This document shows positions 10,101 to 17,328 of a stretch of DNA of 38,463 bases, in pieces. Under the pieces are notes generated by a model, which was not told the DNA's origin, searched no databases, and saw only the letters and a list, made by a program, of their open reading frames with translations. This stretch comes from an uncultured Chitinophagales bacterium. Lineage in GTDB: Bacteria; Bacteroidota; Bacteroidia; Chitinophagales; JAHDHT01. The stretch lies in the NCBI GenBank assembly GCA_938023075.1, contig CALHDG010000006.1, positions 1-38,463 on the forward strand, in the 5' to 3' direction. The first letter of the stretch is position 1; every line of letters starts with the position of its first letter. A program made the translations under genes and the position numbers.

Positions 10101-10184
10101 ATTGGTGATTTACCGGAGTGGCATATTGGGCATGCTCATGAGGGTAAGACCTGGATTTTTGTGGATGAAATTGTTATTAAGTAA
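7170..10184 (+). CDS. Glycoside hydrolase family 92 protein (exo-alpha-mannosidase), exported
   Basis: GH92 enzymes are calcium-dependent exo-alpha-mannosidases that trim N-glycans or yeast mannans. This protein has the family blocks VNPFIGTGGHGHTYPGATMP (69-88), DGCSGYHYSDN, YGFSHTHLSGTG, NEPSHHIAYLYNF and GNEDCGQMSAWYVLSSLGFY (around 655). After the roughly 700-residue catalytic core come a small beta-sandwich-like segment and a C-terminal galactose-binding/F5-8-type module near 850-1004 (DYRSGTWQGYYDTDL, WTSKDGVQWQALE). The likely start is the ATG at 7227 or 7236, which gives a clean signal peptide (MKYIAPFL...INASAQ). The earlier ATG at 7170 adds 19-22 unsupported residues. I see no T9SS sorting tail, so it is probably periplasmic or otherwise surface-associated. 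Confidence 0.9.
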   Translation: MLVQYLTIGLTLKFDYFAFMILMKYIAPFLTFYGQLFILSLLISINASAQNHDTIQTAHKSNDSLIQYVNPFIGTGGHGHTYPGATMPFGMMQLSPDTRLEGWDGCSGYHYSDNYIYGFSHTHLSGTGVSDYGDILLMPTNKVIFNNGANGEKGYRAHFSHKNEIASPGYYEVLLDSTNIQVALTVTQRAGIHQYTFPKGEKQIVILDLEHRDAVLDHQINLLSDSTVNGYRHSKAWAEKQLLYYHIEFSKPFIQKEQTDNGQKMAFEFDATNSESLFIRIGISAVDKEGAKLNLTNEIGNQSFADIKQQAETAWENQMQKIVIETNNYDYKVNFYTALYHTMLAPNIYQDVDGRYRGMDLNIHQTNEFDYYTVFSLWDTYRAAHPLYTIIEQDRTNDFINTFIAKYEEGGIMPIWDLSACYTHCMIGYHAVPVIADAYLKGIQDYDALKAFEAMKHSANQDKLGLKSYKTMGYIPVEQEGESVSKTLEYAYDDWTIAQMAKALNKAAEVKIFTQRAQYYKNVFDPSSNFMRGRIRNTWFQPFDPFEVNFNYTEANAWQYSFYVPQDVSGFIDLLGGKNILEKQLDDLFNASSQTTGANQVDVTGLIGQYAHGNEPSHHIAYLYNFINIPHKTQEKVHEILTTMYSNAPDGISGNEDCGQMSAWYVLSSLGFYPVTPGYNTYIIGKPLFDKATIHLENGKQFVIEAYQLNEENIYIESAKLNDQAYPFSYLKHEDIMKGGQLTFTMTDTPSDWGTQDAHIPSTEITKHLIVPAPYIAKGDIAFKEKTTLVLENTLAEADIYYSLGDGDFKKYDHPFSITEPVTLQTYAQLGDEKSPVISTDFHLINTNLSIQLESDYANRYNGGGDEALINGMRGTLDYRSGTWQGYYDTDLIATVDLGKRQKIKQVSIGFLQDQRSWIFYPNQVEFWTSKDGVQWQALEESTYTYLPEADDEPQILQVQANQFSKKIRYLKIKAKTIGDLPEWHIGHAHEGKTWIFVDEIVIK

Positions 10185-10194
10185 ACTGTTCTTA

Positions 10195-10350
10195 CACCAA
10201 ATTGACCATAAAATGTAACACAAATTTCGTTTTATTATTGGCGATATTTTCGTTAAAAATACTCGCCGTAGCCGCTGGCTATGACTGCGTTTGAATCTCA
10301 CCAAAATAAATTCGAAATTTTAGTGTCACTTTTTATAATCAAATTGGTAT
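10195..10350. repeat. Large imperfect palindrome (REP/MITE-like element)
   Basis: The left end ACCAAATTGACCATAAAA..GTAACAC..AAATTTCG is mirrored at the right end, whose reverse complement reads ACCAATTTGATTATAAAA..GTGACAC..AAATTTCG. The centre carries a GC-richer hairpin GTAGCC-GCT-GGCTAT. The element is about 155 bases, begins 10 bases after the GH92 stop and encodes no protein. TTA occurs just outside both ends, possibly a 3-base target duplication. It resembles dispersed Bacteroidota intergenic palindromes from memory; copy number could not be checked. Confidence 0.65.
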
Positions 10351-10358
10351 TATTCAGT

Positions 10359-10511
10359 TCAAATTAGCAGCACATCACTCTTAAACAAGCCTGCCTTTTC
10401 CAATTGACTTGCCAAACCAAGCAAGGTAAGCTCATCACACATCTTACCATAAAATTGTATACCTATCGGTAAGCCTTCTAAAGAAACATAAAGTGGAACG
10501 AACATAGCTGG
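10359..10511 (-). pseudogene. C-terminal remnant of an amidase-signature-family protein
   Basis: The minus strand encodes 50 residues then a stop (10359-10361). They begin PAMFVPLYVSLEGLPIGIQF and continue YGKMCDELTLLGLASQLEKA. This is the classic C-terminus of amidase-signature enzymes (PAMSVPL...GLPIGVQF...DE..LL.LA.QLE). The codon immediately before is an in-frame TAG, and no further amidase sequence lies upstream, where the nuclease gene's stop is only 30 bases away. The rest of the gene, including the Ser-Ser-Lys catalytic region, is gone. The 3' end of the remnant lies 9 bases from the palindromic element at 10195-10350. Confidence 0.7.
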
Positions 10512-10541
10512 CTAACTGGAAATAATACCCAAATCTCCTAT

Positions 10542-12281
10542 TTATTTATAAATAATAATTTTGTTGATGTCAATGAATGCAGAAGTTGTTAATTGAAGAT
10601 AATATACTCCTGAGAGAAGGTTGGAGGTGTTAAATTTCAATTGATGTGCGCCGTAGGTCGAGTTTTTTTGAGGAAAAATAGTTAAGGCATTACCCATTTG
10701 ATTGATCAATTGAAGGTGAATAAAATCCGCTTGAGGTAGGCTGAAAGAAATTGTGATCATTTCAAAGGATGGATTGGGATGTACTGTTAGATTACTATAA
10801 TATTGATTTGAAGTTGCATCATTGATGGCAGTCAAGTTTTTAAATTGAAAATCGGCAACAATGGGAAGATGATCGGAGGCGAAGAGAACATCATCGGTTG
10901 ACAAATTAAATGCATGGAGGCTATCTTCTGGTAAAAATGGTGTAAATAATGAATAGCTATTTTGAAGCATTAAATTTGAACCACTGTAAATAATATAATC
11001 TAATTTGCCTGGACTAAAGCTACTGCCTTCATCATACCAAGTATAAGAAAATGGAGCATTGGTAATATATGGATGGCTATCTAATAAATGATTGCCATCC
11101 CAATCAGGATTGAAATCAGTTCCATAATTAGATTCATCATAAATATCTCCAGAAAGCAAGGTCTCTAATTGACGATGATCACCAACTAAATTCATATCTC
11201 CTACAATAACAATTGGTGTACCCGATTTAATTGGGATAGGTCCATGACCATTCTTTGCTTCTCTTAAAAACTTCATCATGGCATCCACTTCCATTTGCCT
11301 GTCAACATTATTTGCACAGCAGGGTGGATGTGCAACAATCAACAACATTTCTGTTTCAACATTTGGTACGTCTAACAAAAAAGCACCATTGCCAGAAATT
11401 AGTGCACTTTCCAAAATGGGGTATCTACTAATAGCATGACAATCTGGTCCTTCTTTGGCGTTATACCACTGTTGGTAATTGGAAGAAGGTAAGATCGATT
11501 CCAGTTGATTTGCAACTTGTTCAGATGTAAATTCGTAAATCTCCTGAAACCCAATAATGTCTGGTTGAATTGCTTGAAATATTCTTGTAAAGGCTGGTAT
11601 TCTACTTGAATCAAAAAAACCATTGGATAGTACGTTGTAAGAGACTATTCTTAAATCAGAATCACTAAGTTTCTGAATAGAATAAGCAGGAAGCGGTTCA
11701 GCGCTATTTGATGTAAAGGTATATTGAATTACTTCATTTGGAGCTGGCATGATATCTCCATTTGTCTTATTATCTTTAAAAACTATTTTGATGTCATCAT
11801 TTCTAAAAACTTGAAATCCTGATAAAGTGGTATTTCGTTTGATGGCAATTTCAAACTGGTTGGATGTTACCGTTGGAGCAGTAATCAATCCTATATCTTG
11901 ATGAAAAATCTCATACGAATTACTTGATCTAAAAAAAATACCACTACGACTGCCAAAATTATAGCTTATTTCAGCACCAATTTCATTAATGGAAAATCCT
12001 GTATCGGCATTATTATCTGTATCAAGATAAATAGTAACATCATTCAAATCTTGAAGATTAATTTCGGTGCCGGTCTCTAATAGAAAAAAAATATAATGTA
12101 CGTTGTTATAAACTTTCAGTAGCCCAAAATCTATCCCAGATAAATCAGCATCGCCTTCTGCATCGGTATAGGTTACTGGTAAGTCTTTCCATTCCTCAAA
12201 TAGACCATCTACTAAAATTTGATTTTGTGCGCGGCAAATAAGTGGTGAACAAAAAAGTAGGAAAATGATGAAACACTTCAT
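10542..12281 (-). CDS. Secreted endonuclease/exonuclease/phosphatase-family protein with T9SS sorting domain
   Basis: The 579-residue protein starts with a signal peptide (MKCFIIFLLFCSPLICRAQN). An N-terminal beta-rich module of about 170 residues follows (LVDGLFEEWKDLPVTYTD, IYLDTDNNADTGF), resembling CBM9-like surface domains. The EEP catalytic domain runs from about 208 to 475: LRIVSYNVLSNGF, PDIIGFQEIYEF, VIVGDMNLVGDH (near 360), LDYIIYSG and FASDHLPIVADFQF (near 469), giving the metal-binding Asn, Glu, Asp/Asn and His residues. The last 80 residues (LTVHPNPSFEMITISF...GVYYLQL...KIIIYK) are a type A T9SS sorting domain. It may be an extracellular DNase or a phosphodiesterase; the substrate is not determined. 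ATG start at 12281. It stands alone on its strand. Confidence 0.85.
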   Translation of the reverse strand: MKCFIIFLLFCSPLICRAQNQILVDGLFEEWKDLPVTYTDAEGDADLSGIDFGLLKVYNNVHYIFFLLETGTEINLQDLNDVTIYLDTDNNADTGFSINEIGAEISYNFGSRSGIFFRSSNSYEIFHQDIGLITAPTVTSNQFEIAIKRNTTLSGFQVFRNDDIKIVFKDNKTNGDIMPAPNEVIQYTFTSNSAEPLPAYSIQKLSDSDLRIVSYNVLSNGFFDSSRIPAFTRIFQAIQPDIIGFQEIYEFTSEQVANQLESILPSSNYQQWYNAKEGPDCHAISRYPILESALISGNGAFLLDVPNVETEMLLIVAHPPCCANNVDRQMEVDAMMKFLREAKNGHGPIPIKSGTPIVIVGDMNLVGDHRQLETLLSGDIYDESNYGTDFNPDWDGNHLLDSHPYITNAPFSYTWYDEGSSFSPGKLDYIIYSGSNLMLQNSYSLFTPFLPEDSLHAFNLSTDDVLFASDHLPIVADFQFKNLTAINDATSNQYYSNLTVHPNPSFEMITISFSLPQADFIHLQLINQMGNALTIFPQKNSTYGAHQLKFNTSNLLSGVYYLQLTTSAFIDINKIIIYK

Positions 12282-12392
12282 TGATATAATTTTAAATAGT
12301 TATTCAAGAAAGAGCAAAAATAACATAGGTTCTTGAATTCCTAATTTAATTTAAGGGTATACTTTGTTCATTTAAAAAACCAGAATAAGCAA

Positions 12393-12950
12393 TCAATTTT
12401 TAACAAACCTGTATCCTAAAGATACTCGAAGCCAAATATCGGCATCAGAATTCATGTCAAATATTCTGCCTGTTTCTGCTGCAATGGGGTCGTTATACAC
12501 AGAGCCCGGACTAAAAGTTTTACCCAAAAATAAGTCTGTTTCCAAAATAACATTATTGTTAAATAACCATTTATGACCAATGTTGCCTCCTATAAAAAAT
12601 TGTTTGAAGTAGTAACCAAAATCAATGTTTGAAAAAAATTCACGGTATTCTTTTTTACGCATTCCAGTATACAATCCAGCATACCATTTATCACCTTCTA
12701 TCGAGGGTTGAAAATAATGTCGTCCAATAAACATAAAGCGATAACCTGATTTTATTACATCTTTATCAAGAAATACGTTACCAAGGTCTACAAATCCAGC
12801 AACACTCACACTGTAATTTTCGCTGATAAGCAGTTCCGTTTCAATGTTAGGCCTATTAGCAATAGTAGAAATTAAATCCGTCTTAAGGTCGAGCTGACCA
12901 TAAACCGATATAGTGATTAAATGCATAAGTACAGTCTGAAAAATTTTCAT
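12393..12950 (-). CDS. Small outer-membrane beta-barrel-like protein, DUF3575-like
   Basis: 185 residues with a signal peptide ending near VYGQ. The mature part begins LDLKTDLISTIANRPNIETE, like the conserved opening of DUF3575-type outer membrane proteins. Alternating amphipathic strands with many aromatic residues follow (YRFMFIGRHYFQ, WYAGLYTGMRKKEY, FDIGYYFKQ-type turns, FIGGNIGHKWLF), and it ends with the aromatic-basic ...WLRVSLGYRFVKN. Barrel topology and surface location are inferred from this pattern. Function is unknown. It lies 111 bases upstream of the secreted nuclease gene on the same strand, and could share a transcript with it. Confidence 0.6.
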   Translation of the reverse strand: MKIFQTVLMHLITISVYGQLDLKTDLISTIANRPNIETELLISENYSVSVAGFVDLGNVFLDKDVIKSGYRFMFIGRHYFQPSIEGDKWYAGLYTGMRKKEYREFFSNIDFGYYFKQFFIGGNIGHKWLFNNNVILETDLFLGKTFSPGSVYNDPIAAETGRIFDMNSDADIWLRVSLGYRFVKN

Positions 12951-13395
12951 CCTATCAATTTTAATATTTATTTAATTAATTATATTGTTCATGCTATTAA
13001 AAGATAGTTTGCTAGTGTATTTGTCAGATAACTTTTGGTTGAGTTCTTCTAAATCCAACAGCCACTTTAATGCTTTTGGTCAGTTTGCTGTATCGTTAAA
13101 GTTTCAACTTAAAACATTCATTTTATCAAAGGTATATACAATAAACCATACTTTGAAGCATTTTACTTTTTTTGTTAAAATGAGCTAATGAGACAGTTAA
13201 AAGAAAGGAGTCTTCGCACTTGAAGAAGCATTATTGTGGGTCAACGTTGGGTTAGTCCTTTTTTTTAAGTAAAATTAAGCAACCCATTCCCAAAATACAC
13301 ATAAACATAAATGAGTTGAAATTAAAAATGTAGTTTCAAGTAAATTTGAAATTTTTCGTATTTCCAGTAAAAATCTCAATTTTGTATAAAAAAAA
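12951..13395. other. Intergenic region, no supported gene
   Basis: An AT-rich stretch between the barrel-like gene and the retropepsin remnant. A 67-codon open frame at 12985-13188 has Ser/Phe-rich low-complexity content, no recognisable domain and no convincing leader, so I do not call it. No tRNA, hairpin repeat or clear promoter was recognised. Confidence 0.4.
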
Positions 13396-13530
13396 ATGGA
13401 TTTGAATAAATATCTAGTTAAAGAACACCAATTTAAGGCTGTGGAACTAAAAAAATCCTGCATCGGTCATTTATTTTAAAGCTTCCATAAACGGAGTTGA
13501 AGGTGTGTTTATATTGGATACAGCGAGTAA
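13396..13530 (+). pseudogene. N-terminal remnant of a retropepsin-like aspartyl protease
   Basis: An ATG at 13396 after an A-run begins MDLNKYLVKEHQFKAVELKK, then SCIGHLF and a stop at 13477. One frame over, the reading continues without interruption as YFKASINGVEGVFILDTAS up to about 13527. Restoring two bases (TA) in the TTATTTT stretch joins them as GHLYFKASINGVEGVFILDT. That is the approach to the catalytic DTGAS motif of Bacteroidota retropepsin-like proteins, here shortened to DTAS. The rest of the gene is missing; the sequence runs directly into the aceA terminator hairpin. Family assignment rests on this short motif. Confidence 0.5.
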
Positions 13531-13563
13531 AAAAAAGAGACCCAACCTTGCAGCCAAGCCTCT
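13529..13563 (-). terminator. Probable rho-independent terminator of the aceBA operon
   Basis: Downstream of the aceA stop on the minus strand, AGAGGCTTGGC can pair (with several G-U pairs) with GGTTGGGTCTCT across a short loop, and is followed directly by eight T residues. It is 32 bases past the stop codon. The stem is long but wobble-rich, so the call is moderate. Confidence 0.55.
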
Positions 13564-13594
13564 TCGAGAATTTGTTTGATGGTCTGTTTATTAT

Positions 13595-15217
13595 TTAAAC
13601 TAGGCTAGTAGCTATTTCCAATTTTTCTTTTACAACAATTTCATTACTGTCAAACTGATTACTGGTATTTTTAGCACCTCCGGCTTTTAAAGCTTTATCG
13701 CCGGCAAAGAAGGTTTTATGGTCATCACCCAAATCAGAACCTGCCATACGTTGATGTTTTACACAAGAAACGCCCTTGCGAATTTCTTGCCGTTGAACCC
13801 CTTGCACATAAGCCAGCATGCCCATCTCGCCAAAGTAGCCTTCAGTTAAATCGCTCATATGTAAGGCGGTGGTATGATAAGTGGGCAAAGTAATTAAGTG
13901 ATGAAAAATACCAGCATCGCGAGCGGCATCTACCTGAAATGTTCGGATCATTTCATCTGCCTTTTTCGACAATTCAGTATCATCGTATTTGGCATGCATC
14001 AACTCACTTCTATTGTAGGCAGATATATCCTCACCAGCCTCTAACATGGCATCAAAGGCTTGTTGTCTAAAGTTAAGCGTCCAATTAAAAGATGGCGAAT
14101 TATTATATACCAATTTAGCATGTGGTACTTGCTCTTTAATGCGATTTACCATATGCGCAATCTGACCAATGTGTGGCGTTGGGGTTTCTATCCACAATAA
14201 ATCGGCTCCATTTTGTAAACTGGTTACACAATCAAGCACAACACGATCTATATTAGAACCTTCTTTAAATTTGTATAAACCATTGGGCATGCGTTTCGGA
14301 CGAACTAATTTTCCATGGCGCTTTAATAACACATCATTTTCTTTAACCTCTTCAATCGCCACTTCTTCAGCATCTACAAAATCAATATATTGCGATGCCA
14401 AATCGCCTTCTTTAACACTAACCGGTAATTTTTGCGTTAAGCCAGCACCTTCCGAATCAGTACGTGCCACAATAATTCCATCTTCTACGCCTAACTCTAA
14501 AAACGCATAACGCAAGGCATGAAGTTTAGCAATAAAATCTTCATGAGGTACGGTTACTTTACCATCTTGGTGACCACATTGCTTAGCATCTGAAACCTGG
14601 TTTTCAATTTGTAAGGCACAAGCACCTGCCTGAATCATTTTTTTAGCCAACAAGTAAGTGGCTTCTTCATTGCCAAAACCGGCATCAATATCAGCAATAA
14701 TCGGAACCACGTGGGTTTCAAAATTATCAATATCGGCTTGTACATCTTCGCCGGCATCTAAACGACGAAACAAATCATTCAACTCCACTGCATCCGCCTG
14801 TCGAAGAAAGGTATAGATCTCCTCTATTAATTTGGGAACAGCCGTTTTTTCATGCATCGATTGATCTGGCAATGGACCTAATTCCGACCGCAAAGCCGCA
14901 ACCATCCAACCCGATAAATACAAATATTTTTTATTGGTTGTACCATGATGCTTTTTCACCGAAATCATTTTTTGCTGTGCCACAAAACCGTGCCAGCAAC
15001 CCAACGATTGGGTATATTTTGACGAATCGGCATCATACTCAGCCATATCTTTTCGCATAATAGCGGCAGTGTATCTGGCAATATCCAATCCAGTTTTAAA
15101 TTGATTTTGAACCGCCATCCGTGCTGCATTTTTAGCACTTATTGTTGTCCAGGAATCTCCGTATGTTGCCTTCAAATTGCGTATAACGTCTATGGCAGTA
15201 TTATAATTTTGTTCCAT
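13595..15217 (-). CDS. aceA: Isocitrate lyase
   Basis: Cleaves isocitrate to glyoxylate and succinate, the first dedicated step of the glyoxylate shunt, allowing growth on acetate or fatty acids. The catalytic loop reads AKQCGHQDGKVTVPHEDF (nucleophile C214) and belongs to the longer Pseudomonas-type class (about 530 residues; here 540) instead of the 430-residue E. coli class. Other conserved blocks: VPIIADIDAGFGNEEATYLL (171-190), GIIVARTDSEGAGLTQKLP, LLWIETPTPHIGQI and LVYNNSPSFNWTL. Start ATG at 15217. It follows aceB on the same strand, 424 bases downstream, separated by a small open frame and a hairpin repeat. A terminator candidate follows it. Confidence 0.96.
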   Translation of the reverse strand: MEQNYNTAIDVIRNLKATYGDSWTTISAKNAARMAVQNQFKTGLDIARYTAAIMRKDMAEYDADSSKYTQSLGCWHGFVAQQKMISVKKHHGTTNKKYLYLSGWMVAALRSELGPLPDQSMHEKTAVPKLIEEIYTFLRQADAVELNDLFRRLDAGEDVQADIDNFETHVVPIIADIDAGFGNEEATYLLAKKMIQAGACALQIENQVSDAKQCGHQDGKVTVPHEDFIAKLHALRYAFLELGVEDGIIVARTDSEGAGLTQKLPVSVKEGDLASQYIDFVDAEEVAIEEVKENDVLLKRHGKLVRPKRMPNGLYKFKEGSNIDRVVLDCVTSLQNGADLLWIETPTPHIGQIAHMVNRIKEQVPHAKLVYNNSPSFNWTLNFRQQAFDAMLEAGEDISAYNRSELMHAKYDDTELSKKADEMIRTFQVDAARDAGIFHHLITLPTYHTTALHMSDLTEGYFGEMGMLAYVQGVQRQEIRKGVSCVKHQRMAGSDLGDDHKTFFAGDKALKAGGAKNTSNQFDSNEIVVKEKLEIATSLV

Positions 15218-15237
15218 TTTTAAACAGGTTTATACAG

Positions 15238-15429
15238 TTACTTTTTTATTCTTCTATTTCCAACAACTAAATGAGGGGCATTGCCGCGGTTAAGCGCAAT
15301 AGTCCGCACCTTTGGCAAAGGTTCCATACGAGCTTCTGCCTGTAATTTAGAAGCCGGATCCATTCGATCACTTAAAAATCCATTATACTCGGTGCTTCTT
15401 AAATCTTTTCTTGTTACTCGATTATTCAT
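15238..15429 (-). CDS. Small hypothetical protein between aceB and aceA
   Basis: A 63-residue basic open frame beginning MNNRVTRKDLRSTEYNGFLS and ending VVGNRRIKK, with an ATG preceded by an A-rich leader (AATATAAAAAATATG) as for real genes here, and only 20 bases before the aceA start. It shows no signal peptide, membrane segment or known domain. It may be a real small protein translated with aceA, or a chance frame through operon-internal repeat DNA. I cannot decide from one sequence; conservation between aceB and aceA in relatives would. Confidence 0.35.
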   Translation of the reverse strand: MNNRVTRKDLRSTEYNGFLSDRMDPASKLQAEARMEPLPKVRTIALNRGNAPHLVVGNRRIKK

Positions 15430-15511
15430 ATTTTTAATATTTTATGATTTATTAATTTTATTATTATTTATAATTTTTTTTGAAGCGAAACAGTTTTTCT
15501 CGTAAATACTT

Positions 15512-15600
15512 TGGGTCCCGCTGTCCGCTAAATCTTTCCCGCACTTCGCGACGGGAAAGGATACCGCTCCCATCGGGGCTATATTGCCTAGCTCGCTCCG
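15512..15600. repeat. GC-rich hairpin repeat inside the aceBA operon
   Basis: GGGTCCCGCTGTCCGCTA is followed by arms CTTTCCCG and CGGGAAAG around a loop containing ACTTCGCGA, then GGATACCGCTCCCATCGGGG. It is noticeably more GC-rich than its surroundings. The arrangement matches, from memory, a very common Bacteroidota/Flavobacteria intergenic repeat (GTCCCGCTGTCCGCTA ... GGATGCCGCT..ATCGGGGC). Here it sits between two co-directional operon genes, where it could attenuate or process the transcript. Confidence 0.65.
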
Positions 15601-15641
15601 TCGTGTTAACCTGAACCTTTTGATATTGCCACCAAACCATT

Positions 15642-17270
15642 CTATAAGTATTCATATGCTGGTATGGTTAAAAATTCTTCGTAATTTTCTTGCTCAACTA
15701 ACTGTGTAAACAAGTCAATGGCTTTTTCAAACTTCCCCTCAGTATAATTTTGCTCACCTACATAATTTTTGATGATAGGAATTTCCTCTTCAATCATTTG
15801 GTAGACTAAGGCTTTTGTTACTTTGGTTCCATCTTCTAAAGTGACTCCCTTGTGTAACCATTGCCAAACTTGCGTTCTGCTAATTTCGGCAGTTGCGGCA
15901 TCTTCCATTAAATGATGAATAGCTGCTGCGCCATTTCCACGCAACCAACTTTCTATGTATAAAATGCCTACATTAATATTTTGTTGAAGCCCGGCTTTGC
16001 TAACACTACCTTTTGGAACTTCTATCAAATCGCTTGCAGCAATATGAACATCAGTTCTTAAATTTTCAATCTGATTTGCCTTAGGCATGTGCTCGTCAAA
16101 AATATCCATTGCTACTTTCACCAATCCCGGATGTGCCACCCAAGTTCCATCGTGTCCATCTTTTACTTCTCTTAACTTATCTGCCCGAACTTTTTCAATT
16201 GCTTTTTGATTAGCTGCTTCATCATTTTTTATAGGAATTTGAGCTGCCATGCCACCCATAGCATGTACCCCTCGTTTATGGCAAGTTTGGATGACCAATT
16301 GCGAATATGCCTTCATACAAGGAGCAGTCATTCCAACTAAAGCTCTATCCGGAAAAACAAAACCTGCTCTGTTTCTAAACCGTTTTATAAAGCTGAAAAT
16401 GTAATCCCACCTACCACAATTAAAACCTGCTGAATGATCTTTCAATTCATATAAAATTTCATGCAGTTGAAAGCTGGCTAATATAGTTTCGATAAGTACC
16501 GTAGCTTTGATGGTTTGCTGGGGAATATTCATATAATCCTGGGCAAAAACAAAGACCTCATTCCATAAACGTGCTTCGGTATAATGCTCTAATTTTGGCA
16601 AATAAAAATAGGGACCAGAACCATTTGCTAATAAAGTTTTTGCATTATGAAAAAAATACAAACCAAAATCTAACAATCCGCCACTTACTTTTTCACCATC
16701 AATAGTAAGGTGTTTCTCCTCCAAATGCCAACCTCTTGGACGAACCATTAAAGTTGCCACTTCATCATTTAAGGCATAGTTTTTATCTTTTGCCACATTG
16801 TAAAAAGTAATGGTTTTATTAATCGCATCTCTTAAGTTGATCTGTCCTTGCATGTTATTATCCCACGAAGGTGCATTGCTGTCTTCAAAATCAGCCATAA
16901 AAATTTTAGCACCAGAATTCAAGGCATTAATCACCATTTTCCGGTCAACCGGTCCGGTAATTTCAACTCGTCTGTCCAACAAATCTTTGGGTAAAGGCGC
17001 AACCGTCCATTCACTTTCTCTAATGTTTTTAGTTGCTGCTAAGAAATCAGGCAAATTGCCATCATCTAAATATTGCTGTGTAGCTTTTCTATTTTCTAAA
17101 AGCTCTAATCTTTTTTCATTAAATTGTTGATGCAATGCTTTAATAAATTGCAAAGCCTCATCGGTCAGTATTTCGGTATATTCCGGATTAAAAGCACCGG
17201 TAATTTTCACAGATTCTATTGTGGTGTATGTATTTTGCTCTATAATTTCCATGGTAGTCAACTCATCCAT
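15642..17270 (-). CDS. aceB: Malate synthase A
   Basis: Condenses glyoxylate with acetyl-CoA to malate, completing the glyoxylate shunt. The 542-residue length and blocks identify the A isoform: KIFMADFEDSNAPSWDN, LMVRPRGWHLEEKH, LIETILASFQLHEILYEL, GRWDYIFSFIKRFR, ALVGMTAPCMKAYS, DGTWVAHPGLV and ESWLRGNGAAAIHHLMEDAA with the catalytic-base region and following TAEISRTQVWQWL. The annotated ATG is at 17270; a second in-frame ATG at 17252 is also possible. A TATGTTTG -7 box and an inverted repeat lie just upstream. First gene of the aceB-aceA operon. Confidence 0.96.
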   Translation of the reverse strand: MDELTTMEIIEQNTYTTIESVKITGAFNPEYTEILTDEALQFIKALHQQFNEKRLELLENRKATQQYLDDGNLPDFLAATKNIRESEWTVAPLPKDLLDRRVEITGPVDRKMVINALNSGAKIFMADFEDSNAPSWDNNMQGQINLRDAINKTITFYNVAKDKNYALNDEVATLMVRPRGWHLEEKHLTIDGEKVSGGLLDFGLYFFHNAKTLLANGSGPYFYLPKLEHYTEARLWNEVFVFAQDYMNIPQQTIKATVLIETILASFQLHEILYELKDHSAGFNCGRWDYIFSFIKRFRNRAGFVFPDRALVGMTAPCMKAYSQLVIQTCHKRGVHAMGGMAAQIPIKNDEAANQKAIEKVRADKLREVKDGHDGTWVAHPGLVKVAMDIFDEHMPKANQIENLRTDVHIAASDLIEVPKGSVSKAGLQQNINVGILYIESWLRGNGAAAIHHLMEDAATAEISRTQVWQWLHKGVTLEDGTKVTKALVYQMIEEEIPIIKNYVGEQNYTEGKFEKAIDLFTQLVEQENYEEFLTIPAYEYL

Positions 17271-17283
17271 TTTAATGACTGCG

Positions 17284-17291
17284 CAAACATA
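17284..17291 (-). promoter_or_regulatory. Candidate -7 box of the aceB promoter
   Basis: On the minus strand the sequence TATGTTTG fits the Bacteroidota TAnnTTTG -7 consensus, 13 bases upstream of the first aceB ATG, implying a very short leader. No clear TTG-type -33 element is visible; the inverted repeat at 17308-17328 occupies roughly that side, as would suit an activator-dependent promoter. Confidence 0.45.
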
Positions 17292-17307
17292 AAACTATTT
17301 TTCTGTA

Positions 17308-17328
17308 TTTAGCGGAATTTTCGCTAAA
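17308..17328. promoter_or_regulatory. Inverted-repeat operator upstream of aceB
   Basis: Half-sites TTTAGCG and CGCTAAA are exact inverted repeats separated by seven bases (GAATTTT). A nearly identical site lies upstream of the regulator gene at 19556. The centre is about 30 bases upstream of the -7 box. I infer that this is the binding site of the regulator encoded at 19578-21089. Confidence 0.6.

Noticed and set aside
10195-10350. A possible riboswitch or structured RNA downstream of GH92
   Set aside because: The mirrored ends and position after a stop codon fit a palindromic repeat element better; no known RNA motif is recognised.
12985-13188. A 67-codon plus-strand open frame
   Set aside because: Ser/Phe/Lys-rich low-complexity content, no domain, no signal sequence and no convincing leader.
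15464-15655. A 63-codon open frame beginning inside the end of aceB
   Set aside because: Most of it runs through the GC-rich hairpin repeat at 15512-15600, so its Arg-rich translation is explained by the repeat.
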